Positions 8,838-18,047 of a DNA stretch of 60,339 bases are shown one piece after another. Every line of letters starts with the position of its first letter. The stretch's first letter is position 1. The notes under the pieces are model-generated. The model was not told the origin of the DNA. It did no database searches and saw nothing but the letters and a program-made list of their open reading frames with translations. Source of the DNA: UKL13-2 sp043773745 (lineage in GTDB: Bacteria; Pseudomonadota; Gammaproteobacteria; Burkholderiales; Usitatibacteraceae); the NCBI GenBank assembly GCA_043773745.1, contig JAYVEV010000076.1, positions 1 to 60,339 on the forward strand, given 5' to 3'. The translations under genes and the position numbers were made by a program.

Positions 8838-10115
8838 ATGACAGCTACCGAAGCGCGCCGCCTGATCGGGAATGGTGAGCTCAGTTGCGAAGCCCTAGTG
8901 AGACAATGTTTTGCGCGGATCGACGAGCGCGAGGCGGATGTACATGCCTGGCAGTTCGTTAACCGTGAGGCGGCCATCGCCCATGCCCAGACGCTTGATA
9001 AAGCACCCAACAAAGGTTTGCTGCACGGCATACCCATCGGCGTGAAAGATATTATTGATGTGGCAGGCATGCCGACGCGAAACGGGTCGATGATTTTTGC
9101 CGATGCCCACAAAGCCAGCATGGATGCGGCCTCGGTCGCGATGGCGCGAATGGCGGGCGCCATTGTGCTCGGCAAAACCGTAACGACCGAGCTGGCCGGC
9201 CCCACGCCCGGACGCACCTGCAATCCGCATAATTTCGAGCACACACCAGGCGGCTCATCCAGCGGCTCGGCGGCGGCGGTGGCGGATGGCCATGTGCCAC
9301 TCGCTATTGGTACCCAGACTGCCGGCTCGGTCATTCGCCCAGCAGCCTATTGTGGTGTATTCGGCTTCAAACCCAGCTTTGGCCTGGTACCGAGGGGCGG
9401 CATGAAGCTGCAATCGGACACGCTTGATACGTTGGGTGTGTTTGCACGTTCAGCCGATGATCTGGCGCTTTGGTACGCCACCATGACGGGTGCAGTAGCC
9501 GCACCCGCGCTCAAGACTTCGCGCGCCGTCCGTATTCATATCATCACCAATTTACTCGACCGCGCCGACATGGAAATGGGCGTGTCTATCGCCGAAGCGA
9601 GTGACACTCTGGCTATGGGCGGCGCAAAAATTCGTGATGTCAGGCTACCCGCCATTTTTGATGAAGCCGAAGCTGATCAACGCACGATACAGCTCAGCGA
9701 AATGGCGAAACATTATGCGTGGGAGCACAACGAGTATCGTGAATTGTTAAGTCCGCAACTGGCGGCCATGCTTGACGAAGGCGCGCGCATAACCAAAACC
9801 GCCTTTCGCAGCGCCTTGCAACGCAGTGAGATGATTCGCAAGCAGGCCGATAATTTATTCGGGGACTGTGATGCCTGGCTCATGCCGTCAGCGATGGGGG
9901 CCGCGCCGCATGGGTTAGACGGAACCGGCGACCCGGTCTTTAACCGGCTGGCTACGGTTCTGCATCAACCGGCCATCAATGTGCCCCACTATAAAACCAA
10001 AGCCGGACTACCGCTGGGCTTGCAACTCGTCGGCATTCGCCATCAGGATGAAAAATTACTGGGGGTTGCAAGGAAAGTGCATGAGCTTCTCGAATCACAT
10101 CAGGACACTTATTAA
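8838..10115 (+). CDS. Amidase signature family protein
   Basis: This is a 425-residue amidase of the Ser-cisSer-Lys class. The catalytic lysine lies in GVKDIID, the glycine/serine-rich signature is GGSSSGSAAAV, and the nucleophilic serine is in TQTAGSVIRPA. The family includes GatA, aryl-acylamidases and indoleacetamide hydrolases. GatB/GatC are not adjacent, so this is more likely a stand-alone amide hydrolase than part of the tRNA amidotransferase. The ATG at 8838 (MTATEARRL) is preferred over the one at 8772 because family similarity begins there. Confidence 0.85.
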   Translation: MTATEARRLIGNGELSCEALVRQCFARIDEREADVHAWQFVNREAAIAHAQTLDKAPNKGLLHGIPIGVKDIIDVAGMPTRNGSMIFADAHKASMDAASVAMARMAGAIVLGKTVTTELAGPTPGRTCNPHNFEHTPGGSSSGSAAAVADGHVPLAIGTQTAGSVIRPAAYCGVFGFKPSFGLVPRGGMKLQSDTLDTLGVFARSADDLALWYATMTGAVAAPALKTSRAVRIHIITNLLDRADMEMGVSIAEASDTLAMGGAKIRDVRLPAIFDEAEADQRTIQLSEMAKHYAWEHNEYRELLSPQLAAMLDEGARITKTAFRSALQRSEMIRKQADNLFGDCDAWLMPSAMGAAPHGLDGTGDPVFNRLATVLHQPAINVPHYKTKAGLPLGLQLVGIRHQDEKLLGVARKVHELLESHQDTY

Positions 10116-10173
10116 GATTTCTAGCGCCGCCGCTTGGCCTAAATAGCGTTTATTTGCGGCTCGAACAAAGTTA

Positions 10174-10203
10174 TTGCACCCAAGCTCCTGTTTTTGTTAT
10201 AAT
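10174..10203 (+). promoter_or_regulatory. Candidate sigma-70 promoter of the rpsP operon
   Basis: A perfect -10 hexamer TATAAT at 10198-10203 is preceded, after 18 bases, by TTGCAC at 10174-10179. It lies 150 bases before rpsP, leaving room for a long leader. The rest of the 238-base gap between the amidase and rpsP shows no gene. Confidence 0.55.
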
Positions 10204-10353
10204 TTTGGGCTTCGCTGCGTTGTTGTTATCGATTAAAATTTTTGTTTATCGTTTTTGTTTACCGCAATTCGGCAAGTGTTACCGGTTCACAACCGGCCCG
10301 TTATCCGTTCTCAACGGATTGTTTAATGAAACAGTCAATAAAAGGATTCACTC

Positions 10354-10620
10354 ATGGTCGTTATCAGACTCGCACGCGGCGGAGCCCGTGGTCGCCCCTT
10401 CTACAATATCGTGGTTGCTGATTCACGCAACCCCCGTGATGGCCGTTTCATCGAGCGCCTGGGTTTTTATAACCCGGTTGCTGCTGGTAACGACGAGCCT
10501 TTCCGCATGGCAATGGATCGCCTCAAATTCTGGCAAGACAAAGGCGCACAGCCGTCTGATGCCGTGGTTAAGCTTATCAAGCGCAGCAAAAAAGTAGCAC
10601 CCGCTGCCGTTGCAAAATAA
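10354..10620 (+). CDS. rpsP: 30S ribosomal protein S16
   Basis: This 88-residue protein has the typical S16 start (MVVIRLARGGARGRPFYNIV) and the conserved DSRNPRDGRFIERLGFYNP. S16 binds the 5' domain of 16S rRNA and stabilises 30S assembly. It is the first gene of the conserved rpsP-rimM-trmD-rplS operon; a GGA-rich ribosome site lies before its ATG. Its end overlaps the start of rimM. Confidence 0.98.
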   Translation: MVVIRLARGGARGRPFYNIVVADSRNPRDGRFIERLGFYNPVAAGNDEPFRMAMDRLKFWQDKGAQPSDAVVKLIKRSKKVAPAAVAK

Positions 10621-11167
10621 GGTCATCGCGTACGACCCAAAAAATTTGGTGGTGATGGCGCGCATTGCTGCGCCGTTCGGCATCAAAGGTTGGGTCAAGC
10701 TGCTGACCTTCACCGAATCCCCTGATAGCCTTGACGCCTATGCCACGTGGTTGGTGGGTGGCGGCAAAGGTGGCAGTGGTGGCAATTCCGGCTGGGAAGA
10801 AGTTGAGTTGGAAGATTTTGCGGTCAACGTCAAGGCGGTGGTGGCAAAATTCAAAGGCTGTGATGACCGAACCGCCGCCGACCGCTTTGCAAAGCGTGAT
10901 GTGGCCATTCCACGTGAAGCATTGGGTGAAGCGGGCGAAGGTGAAGTTTATTGGTTGGATTTGATCGGCTCAGAGGTGGTCAATTCACTCGGCGAACATT
11001 TGGGCAAGGTCGATACACTGATGCAAACCGGCGCGAATGATGTGCTGGTGGTGCAAAACGAGGGCGGCGAAATATTGATCCCGTTTGTGGCTGATGTGAT
11101 CGTGAATGTGGACCGTCACGCAAAAGTAGTGACGGTGCAGTGGGAAAAAGCGTGGGGTAAAGATTAA
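10610..11167 (+). CDS. rimM: Ribosome maturation factor RimM
   Basis: This 185-residue protein has the RimM N-terminal domain (VVMARIAAPFGIKGWVKLLT) and the C-terminal PRC-barrel (YWLDLIGSEVVNS, then ILIPFVADVIVNVD). RimM assists maturation of the 30S head and binds S19. The proposed start is a TTG at 10610, overlapping rpsP by 11 bases, which suggests translational coupling; an ATG at 10655 would begin just at MARIAAPFG and is the alternative. The insert with GGGKGGSGGNSGW near residues 44-56 is a flexible loop longer than in many relatives. Confidence 0.92.
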   Translation: MQNKVIAYDPKNLVVMARIAAPFGIKGWVKLLTFTESPDSLDAYATWLVGGGKGGSGGNSGWEEVELEDFAVNVKAVVAKFKGCDDRTAADRFAKRDVAIPREALGEAGEGEVYWLDLIGSEVVNSLGEHLGKVDTLMQTGANDVLVVQNEGGEILIPFVADVIVNVDRHAKVVTVQWEKAWGKD

Positions 11168-11340
11168 AGGACACTTCTAAAAAACCAAATTTCGTCGTGA
11201 TACGTTGTTGCTCACAAAAAATATCTCCTCACATATCAAACATATGCTGCGTCGATATTTTTGTTCGCGCCTAGCCTCACTTAGAACTTAGAATTTTGAA
11301 TTTTGAATTTTTAGATGTGCCCTAACAAGGAAAAAACGCG

Positions 11341-12111
11341 ATGACTAAACAATACGATGTCATCACACTGTTTCCCGAAATGTTCGACGCGATTGCCGAT
11401 GCTGGCATCACGCGGCGGGCGCTGGATGAAAAAGCGTGGGCGCTGAAATGCTGGAATCCACGCGATTTCACGATCGATAAGCATCGCACTGTCGATGACC
11501 GTCCTTTTGGTGGCGGCCCCGGCATGGTAATGAAAGCAGAGCCGTTAAATGCCGCGATTGATGCGGCTATTGAGCGGCAAGGCAAGTTAGGTGCAGCTAA
11601 ACCGAAAGTGGTTTATCTGTCTCCGCAGGCAACACCGATTACAGATGCGGGCATCCGCAAATTGCTTGAAGAACCCGGCTTGGTTTTTTTGTGCGGGCGG
11701 TATGAAGGGATTGATGAGCGCTTGATTGAAGCGCGCGTGGATTTGGAAGTGTCGATCGGCGACTATGTATTGTCTGGTGGTGAATTGGCCGCGATGGTGT
11801 TAATTGATGCAATGGTAAGGCTGTTGCCAGGGGTATTGAATACGGCAGAATCTGCCGTCGAAGATTCATTTTCACCTGCGCGCGATGGTTTATTGGATCA
11901 CCCGCATTACACGCGGCCCGAGTGCTGGAATGAACAAGGGGTGCCGGCAACATTGATGAGTGGCAACCATGCGGAAATCGCCCAATGGCGGCGCAAGGTG
12001 GCTTTGGAAAGAACGATGAAACGCCGGCCTGACTTACTGGACGGCCGGCCATTAGGCAAAGAAGATTTAAAAGTTTTGAGTGTGTTGGCTAATTCAAAAA
12101 ACGCAAAGTAG
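11341..12111 (+). CDS. trmD: tRNA (guanine-37-N1)-methyltransferase TrmD
   Basis: This 256-residue SPOUT-class methyltransferase has the trefoil-knot motifs LFLCGRYEGIDERL and SIGDYVLSGGELA and the N-terminal TLFPEMFDAI. It uses S-adenosylmethionine to methylate G37 next to the anticodon, which prevents frameshifting. It sits in its normal place between rimM and rplS. The 173-base gap before it is AT-rich and includes a short run of AATTTTG repeats near 11289-11310, but no clear regulatory site was identified. Confidence 0.97.
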   Translation: MTKQYDVITLFPEMFDAIADAGITRRALDEKAWALKCWNPRDFTIDKHRTVDDRPFGGGPGMVMKAEPLNAAIDAAIERQGKLGAAKPKVVYLSPQATPITDAGIRKLLEEPGLVFLCGRYEGIDERLIEARVDLEVSIGDYVLSGGELAAMVLIDAMVRLLPGVLNTAESAVEDSFSPARDGLLDHPHYTRPECWNEQGVPATLMSGNHAEIAQWRRKVALERTMKRRPDLLDGRPLGKEDLKVLSVLANSKNAK

Positions 12112-12249
12112 CTTTAAACAGCCGCAAAAAAGAAGGCGCACATCCCTGAGCAGTTGAAGCATAAGGGCGCTGTGCGGAAGATCGTATAGATCAAGAGACC
12201 GTCAAGGTCACCGGGTCGTCAAGACCTTATTAAACCGAAAGGAAGCAAC

Positions 12250-12633
12250 ATGAATCTGATTGATATTTTGGAACAGGAAGAAATGGCCCGCTTGGCCAAA
12301 GTCGTCCCCGTTTTTTCACCGGGCGACACCGTAGTTGTGAACGTCAACGTGATCGAAGGCGAGCGCAAGCGTGTTCAGGCTTATGAAGGCGTGGTGATTG
12401 CCAAGCGCAATCGCGGCCTTAATTCATCGTTTATCGTGCGTAAAATTTCATCGGGCGAAGGCGTGGAACGTACCTTCCAAACTTACGCACCGACGATCGC
12501 TTCGATTGAGGTAAAGCGGAAAGGCGATGTACGCCGCGCCAAACTTTACTATCAGCGCAAGCGTTCGGGCAAATCGGCACGTATCAAGGAAAAGCTCGAT
12601 TACGTTTCGACGCAGAACAAAGGCGACGCGTAA
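12250..12633 (+). CDS. rplS: 50S ribosomal protein L19
   Basis: This 127-residue protein has the L19 core FSPGDTVVVNVNVIEGERKR, YEGVVIAKRNRGLNSSFIVRKIS and RAKLYYQRKRSGKSARIKEK. L19 lies at the 30S-50S interface. The ATG is preceded by GAAAGGAAG, a good ribosome site. In the 138-base leader a small hairpin (AAGGTC at 12204-12209 with GACCTT at 12223-12228) may form near the ribosome site; a regulatory role is only a guess. It is the last gene of the operon and is followed by a strong terminator. Confidence 0.98.
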   Translation: MNLIDILEQEEMARLAKVVPVFSPGDTVVVNVNVIEGERKRVQAYEGVVIAKRNRGLNSSFIVRKISSGEGVERTFQTYAPTIASIEVKRKGDVRRAKLYYQRKRSGKSARIKEKLDYVSTQNKGDA

Positions 12634-12660
12634 ACATTACGTTTCTGGCCTTAAGCCTGC

Positions 12661-12691
12661 AAAAAAGCCGCGACAGTGTCGCGGCTTTTTT
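12661..12691 (+). terminator. Rho-independent terminator of the rpsP-rplS operon
   Basis: A GC-rich stem (GCCGCGA paired with TCGCGGC, extended by A and T runs) is followed by TTTTTT. It lies about 27 bases after the rplS stop. The flanking A-run on the left means it could also work for the leftward metallopeptidase gene. Confidence 0.9.
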
Positions 12692-12737
12692 ATTGGCTAG
12701 GCGGTTGATAGACGCCATTTAGAAGGCTTGCTGCCTA

Positions 12738-13616
12738 CTACAATTGCCGCGACGCAAACGTATCACACGCTTTCAAATCACCCGTCTCAAACCCGGTCTT
12801 AAACCACTGCACCCGCTGTGCGGAAGTGCCATGCGTAAATGAATCCGGCACGACTGCACCACGCGATGCACGCTGTAATGCATCATCGCCAATCGCATTG
12901 GCCGCGGTCAGCGCCTCATCGACATCGTTGGGATCAAGGAATGGCTTGGCTTTGTTCGCGTGATACGCCCATGCGCCCGCAAAACAATCGGCCTGCAACT
13001 CCACCCGTACCGACACCTTGTTGTATTGCACGTCGGTCATTTTGGCGCGCAAGGCATCCGTCTTGGCGGTAATGCCCAGCAAGTCCTGCACATGATGGCC
13101 AATTTCATGGGCGATCACATAGGCACGGGCAAAATCACCCCCCGCCTTGAAACGGCGCGTCATTTCATCAAAAAATGCCATATCCAGATAAACTTTCTGA
13201 TCACCGGGGCAGTAGAACGGCCCCATCGCGGCCTGGCCTCTGCCGCAGGCAGTCGCGGTCATACCAGAATAAAGCACTAGTGTTGGCGGCTTATAGGTGC
13301 GGCCCATTTGCTGGAACAACGCGCCCCAGGTGTCTTCGGTTTTGGCGAGCACCTTTCTCACTTCGCGTTTTGTGCTCGCTTGCACATCAGTGGCCGGATC
13401 GATATCACGATGCGTGGCCGGCGCGGACTGCTGCGTGCCCTGCACCGATTCAGCCATACCGAGCAAGGTGCGCGGATCGATCCCCGTGAAATAGCTCAGC
13501 ACTAACGCGACCAACACGCCGCCGATGCCCAGCCCGCCCACTCTTCCCAAACCGCCGCCGCTATCGCCGCGACGGTCTTCAACATTTTCGCTTTCGCGTT
13601 CGTTATCGAGGCGCAT
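12738..13616 (-). CDS. ypfJ: Neutral zinc metallopeptidase (YpfJ family)
   Basis: This protein of about 292 residues has the family N-terminus MRLDNERESENVEDRRGD, a glycine-rich linker, one membrane segment (GGVLVALVLSYFTGI) and a C-terminal zinc-protease domain with HEIGHH and ELQADCFAGAWAY. The HExxH pair and the downstream Glu would bind Zn2+. The substrate is unknown. The ATG at 13616 is preferred over 13655, because the family begins with MR(W/L)D and the extra 13 residues have no counterpart. It follows the AEC transporter closely on the same strand. Confidence 0.88.
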   Translation of the reverse strand: MRLDNERESENVEDRRGDSGGGLGRVGGLGIGGVLVALVLSYFTGIDPRTLLGMAESVQGTQQSAPATHRDIDPATDVQASTKREVRKVLAKTEDTWGALFQQMGRTYKPPTLVLYSGMTATACGRGQAAMGPFYCPGDQKVYLDMAFFDEMTRRFKAGGDFARAYVIAHEIGHHVQDLLGITAKTDALRAKMTDVQYNKVSVRVELQADCFAGAWAYHANKAKPFLDPNDVDEALTAANAIGDDALQRASRGAVVPDSFTHGTSAQRVQWFKTGFETGDLKACDTFASRQL

Positions 13617-13627
13617 AGTAGCCTTTT

Positions 13628-14545
13628 TTAAATCAGTCGTGAATAATTCAACCACAGTGGAATTGCCAGCATACCGCCTAACGTGCTGATGGTTACACCT
13701 TGCGCGACAAAATTGCCGTCACCACCCATACGCACGGCCATCACGTATGCAGAGGTGGCTGTCGGCAACGCAGCCAATAACACCACCATATCAAAATAAA
13801 TGTCGGTCACACCCAGCGCACGCGCCAGCATTATTGCGGCTATCGGCATGGCGATTAATTTTACTGCTGTGAAGTACGCAATCACGCGGGCGTTCTTGCC
13901 CACGTCTTTAAGTTGCAGTGCTGCCCCGACCGCCAACAGTCCGCAGGCAAGCGAGGCCGCCCCCATCCGTGATATCAGCAATTGCAGGGGCTCTGCGAGC
14001 GGCAGGCCCAACAACGAAAACAGCACCCCGCCCAAGGTTGCAATGATCAGCGGGTTCTGCAACAGCTCCTTAACGAGACTCACTTTGGCGTTGCGCGCAA
14101 GTACCCATACGGCCCCCACATTACACAGGGGCACCACCAACCCAATCACAATCGCAAAGGCGGCAATGCCAGCCTCGCCGTGCAAGCGCCCAGCAACAGC
14201 CAGGCCAATATAAGAATTAAACCGGAATGCGGTTTGAAATCCGGATGCGAATATCTTTTCTTCGGGCTTAAATATCCATTTCGCCAGATAAGCGAGCGCC
14301 ATGCCGATTAAAACCGTGGCAATTGCCGCTTTAAGCGCAGGCGCTGCCGCGATAAAATCGATTTTTGTTTTTGCAATCGAATTGAACAGCAGCGCCGGAA
14401 ACAGCACATAGTAAATCAGCTTTTCTAGCCCGCTCCAAAAGTTACGCCCCCAATCAGTAAGGCGGTTTAAAAAGAAGCCAAATAAAATCAGCGCAAAATC
14501 AGGGATCAGTAGGACGGCAAGGGACATAATTTGATTGTAATGCAT
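13628..14545 (-). CDS. AEC family transporter
   Basis: This 305-residue membrane protein has about ten hydrophobic segments and the layout of the auxin efflux carrier family: two five-helix halves, conserved NPLI(I)AT in the middle, and a C-terminal ALPTATSAYVMA. Bacterial members carry malate, malonate or other organic acids; the substrate here is not known. A start at the second methionine (14527, MSLAVLLIPDFALI) is equally possible. Confidence 0.85.
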   Translation of the reverse strand: MHYNQIMSLAVLLIPDFALILFGFFLNRLTDWGRNFWSGLEKLIYYVLFPALLFNSIAKTKIDFIAAAPALKAAIATVLIGMALAYLAKWIFKPEEKIFASGFQTAFRFNSYIGLAVAGRLHGEAGIAAFAIVIGLVVPLCNVGAVWVLARNAKVSLVKELLQNPLIIATLGGVLFSLLGLPLAEPLQLLISRMGAASLACGLLAVGAALQLKDVGKNARVIAYFTAVKLIAMPIAAIMLARALGVTDIYFDMVVLLAALPTATSAYVMAVRMGGDGNFVAQGVTISTLGGMLAIPLWLNYSRLI

Positions 14546-14651
14546 TCGTTACACGGACTCGCTTAGTGCTTAGGTGTCAGCGTAAACTATGCTGTTTAAA
14601 TGATTTCGATCAGGAAATCTTGCGCTACTATTTTACTGGAAAGGTCTTATC

Positions 14652-15689
14652 ATCAAACGCTTTTGGTCTGGCCTCATCGCGCGTTCAACGCGTTTCACCA
14701 CGCGCTTTCAACTTCTTGCACCGGGCCTAATCGCGGCCGCGATTGTCGCTATTGCCGCCATGTTTTTATCCGAACACTATGGCGCGTCGGCCATGCTGTT
14801 TGCATTGCTGCTGGGTATGGCGCTTAACTTTCTGGGTCAGGAAGGCAAGACCGTTCCCGGTATTCAGTTTGCGGCATCGATTATTTTGCGCACCGGCGTG
14901 GCCTTGCTGGGGTTGCGTATTACGTTTGGCGATATCGCGGCACTGGGACTACTCACCACGCTTTGGGTAATGGCGAGTGTGGTGCTCACGATTTTATTTG
15001 GCGCAGCCGCTGTTCGTTTGACCTATTCACAGCGGCATTTTGGGGTGCTGACCGGTGGCGCGGTGGCAATCTGTGGCGCATCGGCAGCGCTGGCCATTGC
15101 AGCTGTATTGCCCAAACATCCTCATCATGAGCGCGATACCAGCTTTACGGTGATTGGCGTCACTGCACTTTCAACCATCGCGATGGTGGTGTATCCGATT
15201 ATTGTCAGCCTGCTAGGGCTTGATGCCAGAGATGCCGGCATTTTTATCGGCGCGACCATTCATGATGTAGCCCAGGTTGTCGGCGCGGGTTATAGCGTGA
15301 GCAAGGAGGCAGGTGACACCGCGACCATCGTGAAACTACTGCGTGTTGCCATGTTACTGCCGGTAATTGTGTGTTTGACGATAATCATGCGTCGCGCTCA
15401 TAACGGGCAGGACGCGGCCACCCAACGACCACCGCTACTGCCATGGTTCGTTGCGCTATTCGCGGCGTTGGTGGCATTAAATAGTTGTGTCACGCTACCT
15501 AAGCCCGCGTTGGCATTTGCCAGCGAAGCTTCGCGAATCGCTTTGGTCATGGCTATTGCCGCAATCGGAATGCGGACCGCGCTAAAAGATTTGGCCGCAC
15601 TGGGCTGGCGGCCGGTCGCCTTGATGGTGGCCGAGACCGTATTTTTGGCAGGTCTCATGATTGTGGCGTTAAAATATTTTATACACTAG
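14652..15689 (+). CDS. yeiH: YeiH/UPF0324 family membrane transporter, unusual start
   Basis: This membrane protein of the YeiH (putative sulfate exporter) family has conserved LFALLLGMALNFL, GVALLGLRITF, GGAVAICGASAALAIAAVLP and GATIHDVAQVVGAGY. The first ATG (14760) would give 309 residues and would cut off the first conserved membrane helix (LLAPGLIAAAIVAIAAMF), which is open in the same frame upstream. No ATG, GTG or TTG exists between the stop at 14601 and 14760. GGAAAGG at 14638-14644 is a good ribosome site for an ATC at 14649 or 14652, giving about 345 residues, the family's usual length. The start given here is thus an inferred AUC. The gene heads a run of closely spaced forward genes. 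Confidence 0.7.
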   Translation: MKRFWSGLIARSTRFTTRFQLLAPGLIAAAIVAIAAMFLSEHYGASAMLFALLLGMALNFLGQEGKTVPGIQFAASIILRTGVALLGLRITFGDIAALGLLTTLWVMASVVLTILFGAAAVRLTYSQRHFGVLTGGAVAICGASAALAIAAVLPKHPHHERDTSFTVIGVTALSTIAMVVYPIIVSLLGLDARDAGIFIGATIHDVAQVVGAGYSVSKEAGDTATIVKLLRVAMLLPVIVCLTIIMRRAHNGQDAATQRPPLLPWFVALFAALVALNSCVTLPKPALAFASEASRIALVMAIAAIGMRTALKDLAALGWRPVALMVAETVFLAGLMIVALKYFIH

Positions 15690-15702
15690 GAAGGCTGTCC
15701 CA

Positions 15703-16623
15703 ATGAGTGAGCCTATTTTTACCGGCGTCATACCGATCCTCGCCACCCCATTCCGGGATGATGAATCACTGGATCTTGATTCCTGGTCGCGCCTGCTCGA
15801 ATTTATGGTGAATCTCGGTGTGGACGGGGTCACTATCATTGGCGTGCTGGGCGAGTCGAATCGGCTCACCGATGGTGAACGTGATCACCTGATCTCACGC
15901 GCAGTTGAGGTCGTCAGCGGGCGGCTACCCATCATCGTCGGCACCAGCCACAGCGGCACGCATGCGGCACGCACGCTGGCACATCGCGCCGCAGAACTGG
16001 GCGCCGATGCGGTGATGATCGCACCTGGCAAGGAAGCAACGCCCAACGACGAGCGCATCGTTAACACCTATCGCTATATCGCAGACGGGCTGTCCATTCC
16101 CATTGTGTTGCAGGATCATCCCGCCTCAACCGAAGTGCATATGTCAGCTGCGCTGATGCTGCGTTTGGTGCGCGAAATTTCCGCAATTCAATGTATTAAG
16201 GCCGAGGCCGTTCCCACTGCGCCTAAACTGGTTGAATTGCTGGCGGGCATGTGCGATAAGCCCATCCCTGTCCTTACCGGTCTGGGCGCGCTCTATGCCC
16301 CATTCGATCTCAAGGCGGGCTCGGCTGGATTCAATACCGGCTTTGCGTTTCCTGAAGTGTTGATGGCAATGGTCGCTGCTGCCCGCGCAGCCGATTGGGC
16401 AACCGTGCACGCTATTTATGCGCGCTATGCCGCATTGATTGTGTTTGAGCAACAGCCCGGTGTGGCGGTGCGCAAGGAAATTTTGCGGCGGCGCGGCCTG
16501 CTGAGTTCATCGCGCGCACGACATCCCGGCGCTTCGATCACCCCGTTTGCCATGGCGCAATTAGATCAGCTCATCGCGCAGGCCATTCCCAATACAGATA
16601 TCACCAAGCCGATTCTTGTCTAA
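15703..16623 (+). CDS. Dihydrodipicolinate synthase/N-acetylneuraminate lyase family protein
   Basis: This 306-residue aldolase has the (beta/alpha)8 barrel features of the DapA/NanA superfamily: TPF near the start, GVLGESNRL in place of the GTTGE motif, and the Schiff-base lysine in QCIKAEAVP. The YxxP segment typical of true DapA is changed (VLQDHPAST), so this is probably not the lysine-pathway enzyme but another pyruvate-dependent aldolase or dehydratase. Its substrate cannot be named. It is 13 bases after yeiH and 3 bases before ogt. Confidence 0.82.
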   Translation: MSEPIFTGVIPILATPFRDDESLDLDSWSRLLEFMVNLGVDGVTIIGVLGESNRLTDGERDHLISRAVEVVSGRLPIIVGTSHSGTHAARTLAHRAAELGADAVMIAPGKEATPNDERIVNTYRYIADGLSIPIVLQDHPASTEVHMSAALMLRLVREISAIQCIKAEAVPTAPKLVELLAGMCDKPIPVLTGLGALYAPFDLKAGSAGFNTGFAFPEVLMAMVAAARAADWATVHAIYARYAALIVFEQQPGVAVRKEILRRRGLLSSSRARHPGASITPFAMAQLDQLIAQAIPNTDITKPILV

Positions 16624-16626
16624 CCC

Positions 16627-17121
16627 ATGTCAATACTAACTAACGTGGATCAATACGACGCTCGCATCAAAGCGCCCTTCGCGACGCTCGGGGTGATTGC
16701 CGACAACACGCATGTAAAAGCAATTCATTTTCTTCCATCTGACGTTGCCGCAAAATCACCTAAAATTAATTCCATCGCTCATTTAGCGACGGTACAACTG
16801 ATGTCCTATCTGGATAATCCCAAATTCAAATTCGATTTGCCGATTAAGCTTTCAGGCACCAAGCATCAGCTCGATGTCTGGCATGCCATGCAAAAAATCG
16901 CGGCGGGCAAAACCAAGACCTATGGCGAACTGGCTGAGTCAATTACTTCCAGCCCTCGCGCCGTTGGTACCGCCTGTGGTCGGAACCCCGTGCCGGTGGT
17001 AGTGCCCTGCCATCGTATTGTGGCGGCTAACGGCCTCGGCGGATTCATGGGCGGCAAGCTGAATGACCCGCTCGCCATCAAGCGCTGGCTACTCATCCAT
17101 GAAGGCTATCTGCTGGTATGA
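16627..17121 (+). CDS. ogt: Methylated-DNA-[protein]-cysteine S-methyltransferase
   Basis: This 164-residue protein is an Ogt/AGT-type repair protein. The acceptor cysteine is C128 in VVVPCHRIVA, preceded by the helix-turn-helix containing TYGELAESI and the arginine finger region GRNPVPV. It transfers the alkyl group from O6-alkylguanine to its own cysteine. The N-terminal domain is short, as in Ogt. Its end overlaps the xerD start by four bases (ATGA). Confidence 0.93.
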   Translation: MSILTNVDQYDARIKAPFATLGVIADNTHVKAIHFLPSDVAAKSPKINSIAHLATVQLMSYLDNPKFKFDLPIKLSGTKHQLDVWHAMQKIAAGKTKTYGELAESITSSPRAVGTACGRNPVPVVVPCHRIVAANGLGGFMGGKLNDPLAIKRWLLIHEGYLLV

Positions 17122-18026
17122 CCGCAGTAGTTTCAGCCGATCCCTTGGTCGATCAATTCGCCGATAGCTTATGGCTTTCGGACGGCCTTGCGCGCAATAC
17201 GATTGAAAGTTATCGGCGCGATATCTCACAGCTCGATGCTTGGCTTATCGCAGCGAAGCGACCGGGGCTTTCGCAAATTGGTGCAGAAGATTTGCAGGCA
17301 TTTCTGGCGCATCGAATCGAGGCGCTGAAATCAAGTCCGCGCTCAACGGCGAGACTGACCTCGGCAATGAAACGGTTTTATCAATTTTTGATACATGAAC
17401 GCCTTATTAACCAAGATCCCAGCAGCCGATTGGAATCTCCCAAGCTCACGCGCGGACTACCAAAATCACTTTCCGAAGCCGATGTGGAATCGCTGCTCAA
17501 TGCGCCCGACCTCAATACACCGCTGGGCATGCGCGACAAGGCGATGCTTGAAACCCTGTATGCGACCGGTTTGCGGGTCACCGAATTGGTCACCCTCAAA
17601 ATTGCGCAGGTAAGCCTGGATATGAATGTGGTCCGCGTCATCGGCAAAGGCAATAAAGAACGTCTGGTGCCGATGGGCGAAGTGGCTGCAGATTGGATCC
17701 AACGTTATATGGCGGAGGCACGCGGTGATATTTTGGGCACGCAAAAATCAGCGGACTTGTTTGTCACGCAGCGCGGCAGTGCGATGACCCGACAAATGTT
17801 CTGGCACACGATCAAGCAGCAGGCCATCCGCGCCGGCATCCACAAAGCGATTTCACCGCATACGATGCGGCATGCGTTTGCCACACATCTCATCAACCAC
17901 GGCGCAGATTTGCGCGTCGTGCAGCTATTGCTCGGTCACGCCGATATTACGACCACGCAAATTTATACCCACGTTGCCCGCGAGCGTTTGAAGGCTTTGC
18001 ATGCGCAACATCATCCACGTGGATAA
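17118..18026 (+). CDS. xerD: Site-specific tyrosine recombinase XerD
   Basis: This 302-residue recombinase has an N-terminal SAM-like core-binding domain (VDQFADSLWLSDGLARNTIE) and a catalytic domain. The residues are R in TGLRVTE, H and R in HTMRHAFATHL, H in GHADITTTQ and the tyrosine in TQIYTHV. XerD with XerC resolves chromosome dimers at dif under FtsK control. Length and sequence fit XerD rather than a phage integrase. It is coupled to ogt by a 4-base overlap. Confidence 0.95.
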   Translation: MTAVVSADPLVDQFADSLWLSDGLARNTIESYRRDISQLDAWLIAAKRPGLSQIGAEDLQAFLAHRIEALKSSPRSTARLTSAMKRFYQFLIHERLINQDPSSRLESPKLTRGLPKSLSEADVESLLNAPDLNTPLGMRDKAMLETLYATGLRVTELVTLKIAQVSLDMNVVRVIGKGNKERLVPMGEVAADWIQRYMAEARGDILGTQKSADLFVTQRGSAMTRQMFWHTIKQQAIRAGIHKAISPHTMRHAFATHLINHGADLRVVQLLLGHADITTTQIYTHVARERLKALHAQHHPRG

Positions 18027-18047
18027 AATTTATTTTTCGCCATCCAT

